Below, one piece after another: positions 61,738 to 64,000 of a stretch of 64,000 nt of DNA. This stretch comes from Ruania albidiflava DSM 18029. GTDB taxonomy: Bacteria > Actinomycetota > Actinomycetes > Actinomycetales > Beutenbergiaceae. The position numbers and the translations under genes were made by a program. The notes under the pieces are model-generated. The model was not told the origin of the DNA. It saw only the letters and a program-made list of their open reading frames with translations, and ran no database searches. The stretch is from the NCBI RefSeq assembly GCF_000421225.1, contig NZ_ATWL01000005.1, positions 62,001 through 126,000 of the forward strand, given 5' to 3'. How positions within the stretch are numbered: the first letter of the stretch is position 1; each line of letters begins with the position of its first letter.

Positions 61738-62744
61738 AGTGCGCACCTCCGGCGCGGTCACGATCGGGGTCGATGCGAGTGCTGGGCAATCTCCAGAGCG
61801 CCTGCGGGGCCGGCTGCCTGGTCGTAGCGGTGGCGTTCGGCATGTTCTGGCTGACCGGTGCGCCCGATCCGGTCCGCATGCCTACCGTCCCGGCACCGCT
61901 CGCCGCAGCCGGCGCCACCGCTGCCGCCGCGGTGGTGCTGACCAGCAGGGAGCGGCGTTCTGGGTTCCGCAGCGTCATGGTCACGCTCAGCGCGATCGTG
62001 ATGCTGTCTGGCAGTCTGCTGGCGCTACCACACACGATCCTGATGGTGCTGGTCCGCGCCGGGCAGGCACTCACCGCAGGTAGGGGCTCGTTCGAGGTGG
62101 AACCGTCCTGGCCGGCGACAGCAGTACACGGGCTGAACCTGGTGGCCGCGGTGCTGACCGCACTCTGGCTGGTCACCGACCGTCGCCTCCGCGGCCGCCG
62201 GTGCCTGCGCTGCGGGCGAGCCCAGGCCACCTTGCCGGCCGCCCCGGCACGCCCTCCGCTTCCAGTGCTGGCGGCGGTGGCCACCGTCGCGGCGCTCCCC
62301 TATGCTCTGCTCAAGCTGGGCTGGAGCCTGGGATGGCGCCTCGGGCTCACCGGCACCGCGTTCGACGAGGTGACGCTCACCTCGCCGGGCTTCGGTGACA
62401 CCGTGCTGCTGACCGTGCTCTCGATCGTGGTCAGCGCGGCGATGGGAGCGGGCGCAGGCTCACGGGCTCTGCGGTGGGCCCTGGCTACGATCGGCGCGTG
62501 CGGTGCGCTCATGCTGCTCCCCGCAGGCCTCACCGCGGCAGCACAAGCGCTCCCGGCACTCTGGGGCGCAGCGGTGATCGACGACTCCGAGATCGCCCCG
62601 TGGGCGTTCACCCTGGTCTACGTCAGCTTCCTGGTCTGGGGCACAGCGCTAGCGTGGCTCACCATCACGTACTGGCGGGCCACACGGCCGATGTGCCCAG
62701 CACACACGGTCACCGGCGCGAATCACCCGGTCGCCACGACCTGA
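61734..62744 (+). CDS. Polytopic membrane protein of unknown function
   Basis: A 336-residue protein with about seven or eight hydrophobic helices (around 22-42, 55-72, 82-105, 128-148, 180-200, 225-245, 255-280 and 295-318). A possible zinc-knuckle-like Cys pair CLRCGRAQ lies in a cytoplasmic loop near residue 157. ATG 61734 overlaps the preceding stop; a second Met at 61773 is possible. Cotranscribed with the previous gene and therefore likely under the same TetR. No family recognised. Confidence 0.65.
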   Translation: MKCAPPARSRSGSMRVLGNLQSACGAGCLVVAVAFGMFWLTGAPDPVRMPTVPAPLAAAGATAAAAVVLTSRERRSGFRSVMVTLSAIVMLSGSLLALPHTILMVLVRAGQALTAGRGSFEVEPSWPATAVHGLNLVAAVLTALWLVTDRRLRGRRCLRCGRAQATLPAAPARPPLPVLAAVATVAALPYALLKLGWSLGWRLGLTGTAFDEVTLTSPGFGDTVLLTVLSIVVSAAMGAGAGSRALRWALATIGACGALMLLPAGLTAAAQALPALWGAAVIDDSEIAPWAFTLVYVSFLVWGTALAWLTITYWRATRPMCPAHTVTGANHPVATT

Positions 62745-62803
62745 CGACCCGATCCCCGCATCGGGGCCCCGACTGCCACACGAAGAATGGATGCGAGAGG
62801 ACC

Positions 62804-63229
62804 ATGACCGAACCTGCACCCTTCGAGGTGTTCGAACCGGGCATCTACCTGCACGGCACCAAGGCCGACCTGAGCCCCGGCGACCTGCTCACCCCCGGGC
62901 ATCCGTCGAACTACCGACCGGATCGACCGCTGCACCACATCTACGTCACCGAGACGCTGGCTGCGGCCGCATGGGGCGCCCAGCTCGCCCAGGGAGAGGG
63001 TCGCGAGCGCATCTACATCGTGCACCCCGTGGGTGAGCTGGAGGACGACCCGAACGTCACCGATCAGCGCTTCCCGGGCAATCCGACCCGGTCGTACCGC
63101 ACTCGGCAACCGGTCCGAGTGGTCGAGGAGCTGCAGGAGTGGACTCCGCACAGCGCAGAGAGCGTCCAGGCGATGCGGGAGAACCTGGCCCGGCTCACCC
63201 AGGACGGGCAGAACGTCATCCTGGACTGA
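62804..63229 (+). CDS. arr: NAD+-rifampin ADP-ribosyltransferase
   Basis: A 141-residue enzyme that inactivates rifamycins by ADP-ribosylation. It matches the Arr family along its whole length: YLHGTKADLSPGDLLTPGHP, the NAD-site IYVTETLAAAAWGAQLAQGE, GRERIYIVHPVGELEDDPNV, and FPGNPTRSYRTRQPVRVVEE. Key residues HGTKADL and NPTRSYR are intact, so the protein should be active. ATG 62804 follows GAGAGG. It lies 59 bp after the membrane-protein pair on the same strand, so co-expression is possible. No mobile element is adjacent, so it looks chromosomal. Confidence 0.92.
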   Translation: MTEPAPFEVFEPGIYLHGTKADLSPGDLLTPGHPSNYRPDRPLHHIYVTETLAAAAWGAQLAQGEGRERIYIVHPVGELEDDPNVTDQRFPGNPTRSYRTRQPVRVVEELQEWTPHSAESVQAMRENLARLTQDGQNVILD

Positions 63230-63315
63230 CCGCACCCGATCCGCTCTCAGCAACCTCTCAGAGTTCTCTGCGAGGATCGAGGCTGTTCACCGCTTCCTCA
63301 CGACGGGATTTCCGC

Positions 63316-64000
63316 ATGTCCAGCCAGACCGACACGGTCGCCGTGGACCTCGACGACACCGAGCTCGAGACCCCTCCGGCAGGTCTGTTCACCCGCTTCG
63401 CGGCAGAGTTCCTCGGCACGTTCATCCTCGTGTTCATCGGCTTCGGCGTGACCCTGTACGCCGGAGTGCTGCTGAACCCAGACGAGACCCTGCGGCTGCT
63501 GTCCTGGGGGGTGGCGCTGCTGGTGGTCATCGCCCTGTTCGGCCGCGTCTCCGGCGGGCACTTCAACCCTGCGGTCACCCTCGGTGCGGCGATCACCGGG
63601 CGCACCTCGTGGCCGGACGTGCTGGTCTACTGGGTGGGCCAGCTGGCCGGCGGGGCCGCGGCGGCCGGCCTGCTCTACCTGACCATCCCCTCCGGTCTGC
63701 CGACGGCGGTGGGGGCGGCGTCCCAGAAGGCGATGTTCACCAAGGTCGCCTCCGGCTACGGTGAGCACTCCATCGTGGGTCAGCTCACCACCGGTGCAGT
63801 GACGACCGAGCTGGTGCAGGTGCTGCTGGTCGAGGTGGTGGCCACGGCCCTGTTCGTGGGGGTGGCGCTGATGGCCCAGCGGTGGGCACGCGGCACCCGT
63901 GGGACGACAGCGGTGGTCACCGGTCTGGCCTACGGCGCCCTGTCGCTGACCACGTACAGCCTCACCGGTGGTGCGCTGAACCCGGCGCGGGCTACCGCCG
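63316..64000 (+). CDS. MIP-family aquaporin/glycerol channel, cut by the right edge
   Basis: The first 228 residues of a major-intrinsic-protein channel. A polar N-terminus (SSQTDTVAVDLDDTELETPP) precedes helix 1 (FAAEFLGTFILVFIGFGVTL). The first NPA box is GGHFNPAVTLGAAI; the second, GGALNPARATA, lies right at the window end, so about one helix is missing. Whether it carries water or glycerol depends on residues not all visible. ATG 63316 lacks a strong ribosome site. The 86-bp gap before it shows no clear promoter. Confidence 0.9.
   Translation, partial: MSSQTDTVAVDLDDTELETPPAGLFTRFAAEFLGTFILVFIGFGVTLYAGVLLNPDETLRLLSWGVALLVVIALFGRVSGGHFNPAVTLGAAITGRTSWPDVLVYWVGQLAGGAAAAGLLYLTIPSGLPTAVGAASQKAMFTKVASGYGEHSIVGQLTTGAVTTELVQVLLVEVVATALFVGVALMAQRWARGTRGTTAVVTGLAYGALSLTTYSLTGGALNPARATA

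Overview
The window is a very GC-rich, densely coded chromosomal segment with strong third-position G/C bias, many GTG starts and frequent ATGA/GTGA gene overlaps. Gene content points to a high-GC actinobacterium, most likely order Micrococcales; a Ruania/Beutenbergia/Bogoriellaceae-like organism is plausible, but I cannot fix the genus by reading alone. There is no rRNA or tRNA gene, CRISPR array, insertion sequence or prophage. No stretch over 300 bases lacks a gene; the larger gaps (about 215-280 bases) are described individually.

Layout. (1) 1-11.7 kb: NAD(P)H-quinone dehydrogenase lpdA (cut by the left edge), purine nucleoside phosphorylase, a phosphohexomutase-family protein, an MscS channel, threonine dehydratase, a secreted repeat protein, a CYTH protein, and deoC followed by two aldehyde dehydrogenase family genes. 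(2) 11.7-14.6 kb: a small accessory patch of VapBC toxin-antitoxin (toxin frameshifted), a dTDP-rhamnose-reductase-like protein and a DUF4143 ATPase. (3) 14.7-20.1 kb: amino-acid ABC importer, DUF222/HNH protein, L-2-hydroxyglutarate oxidase. (4) 20.2-30.2 kb: nucleoside cluster (add, two DUF202 proteins, deoA, cdd, a BMP-type nucleoside ABC importer, an M20 amidohydrolase). (5) 30.3-37.7 kb: DrrAB-type ABC pair, mannose-1-phosphate guanylyltransferase, YihY protein, 2'-5' RNA ligase-like protein, galT-galK. (6) 37.9-47.6 kb: FtsX-type ABC exporter, Nudix, methyltransferase, GlsB protein, exonuclease III, a beta-propeller protein, and an MMPL transporter with a divergent MarR regulator. (7) 47.7-51.6 kb: one-carbon cluster (folD, glyA under a ZTP riboswitch, a GNAT gene, purU). 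(8) 52.5-57.6 kb: an unusual operon of DUF4242 protein, acyl-CoA-dehydrogenase-like flavoprotein, an ABC ATPase fused in one chain to a substrate-binding protein, its permease, and a DUF308 protein. (9) 57.8-64 kb: malate dehydrogenase, a DGPF protein with an ECF42-like sigma factor (frameshifted), a TetR regulator with divergent membrane proteins, rifampin ADP-ribosyltransferase arr, and an aquaporin-family channel cut by the right edge.

How the parts work together. lpdA, pnp, phosphohexomutase, deoC, add, deoA, cdd, the nucleoside importer and the M20 hydrolase form a scattered nucleoside uptake and catabolism region; from memory it resembles the lpdA-deoD-pmmB...add-deoA-cdd neighbourhood of mycobacteria. 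Nucleosides enter by the BMP transporter, are deaminated (add, cdd) and phosphorolysed (pnp, deoA); the pentose phosphates are isomerised and deoxyribose-5-phosphate is split by deoC to glyceraldehyde-3-phosphate and acetaldehyde, which the adjacent aldehyde dehydrogenase could oxidise. The folD-glyA-purU group balances folate one-carbon units and senses ZTP.

Most interesting points: the ATPase/Tat-like/solute-binding fusion and its operon; a 55-nt intergenic hairpin repeat found twice; three TAGGCAA boxes spaced exactly 23 bp before the DUF4143 ATPase; an 18-bp palindrome shared by two promoter regions; and two frameshifts (vapC, sigma factor) that each look like loss of one base from a five-base G/C run.
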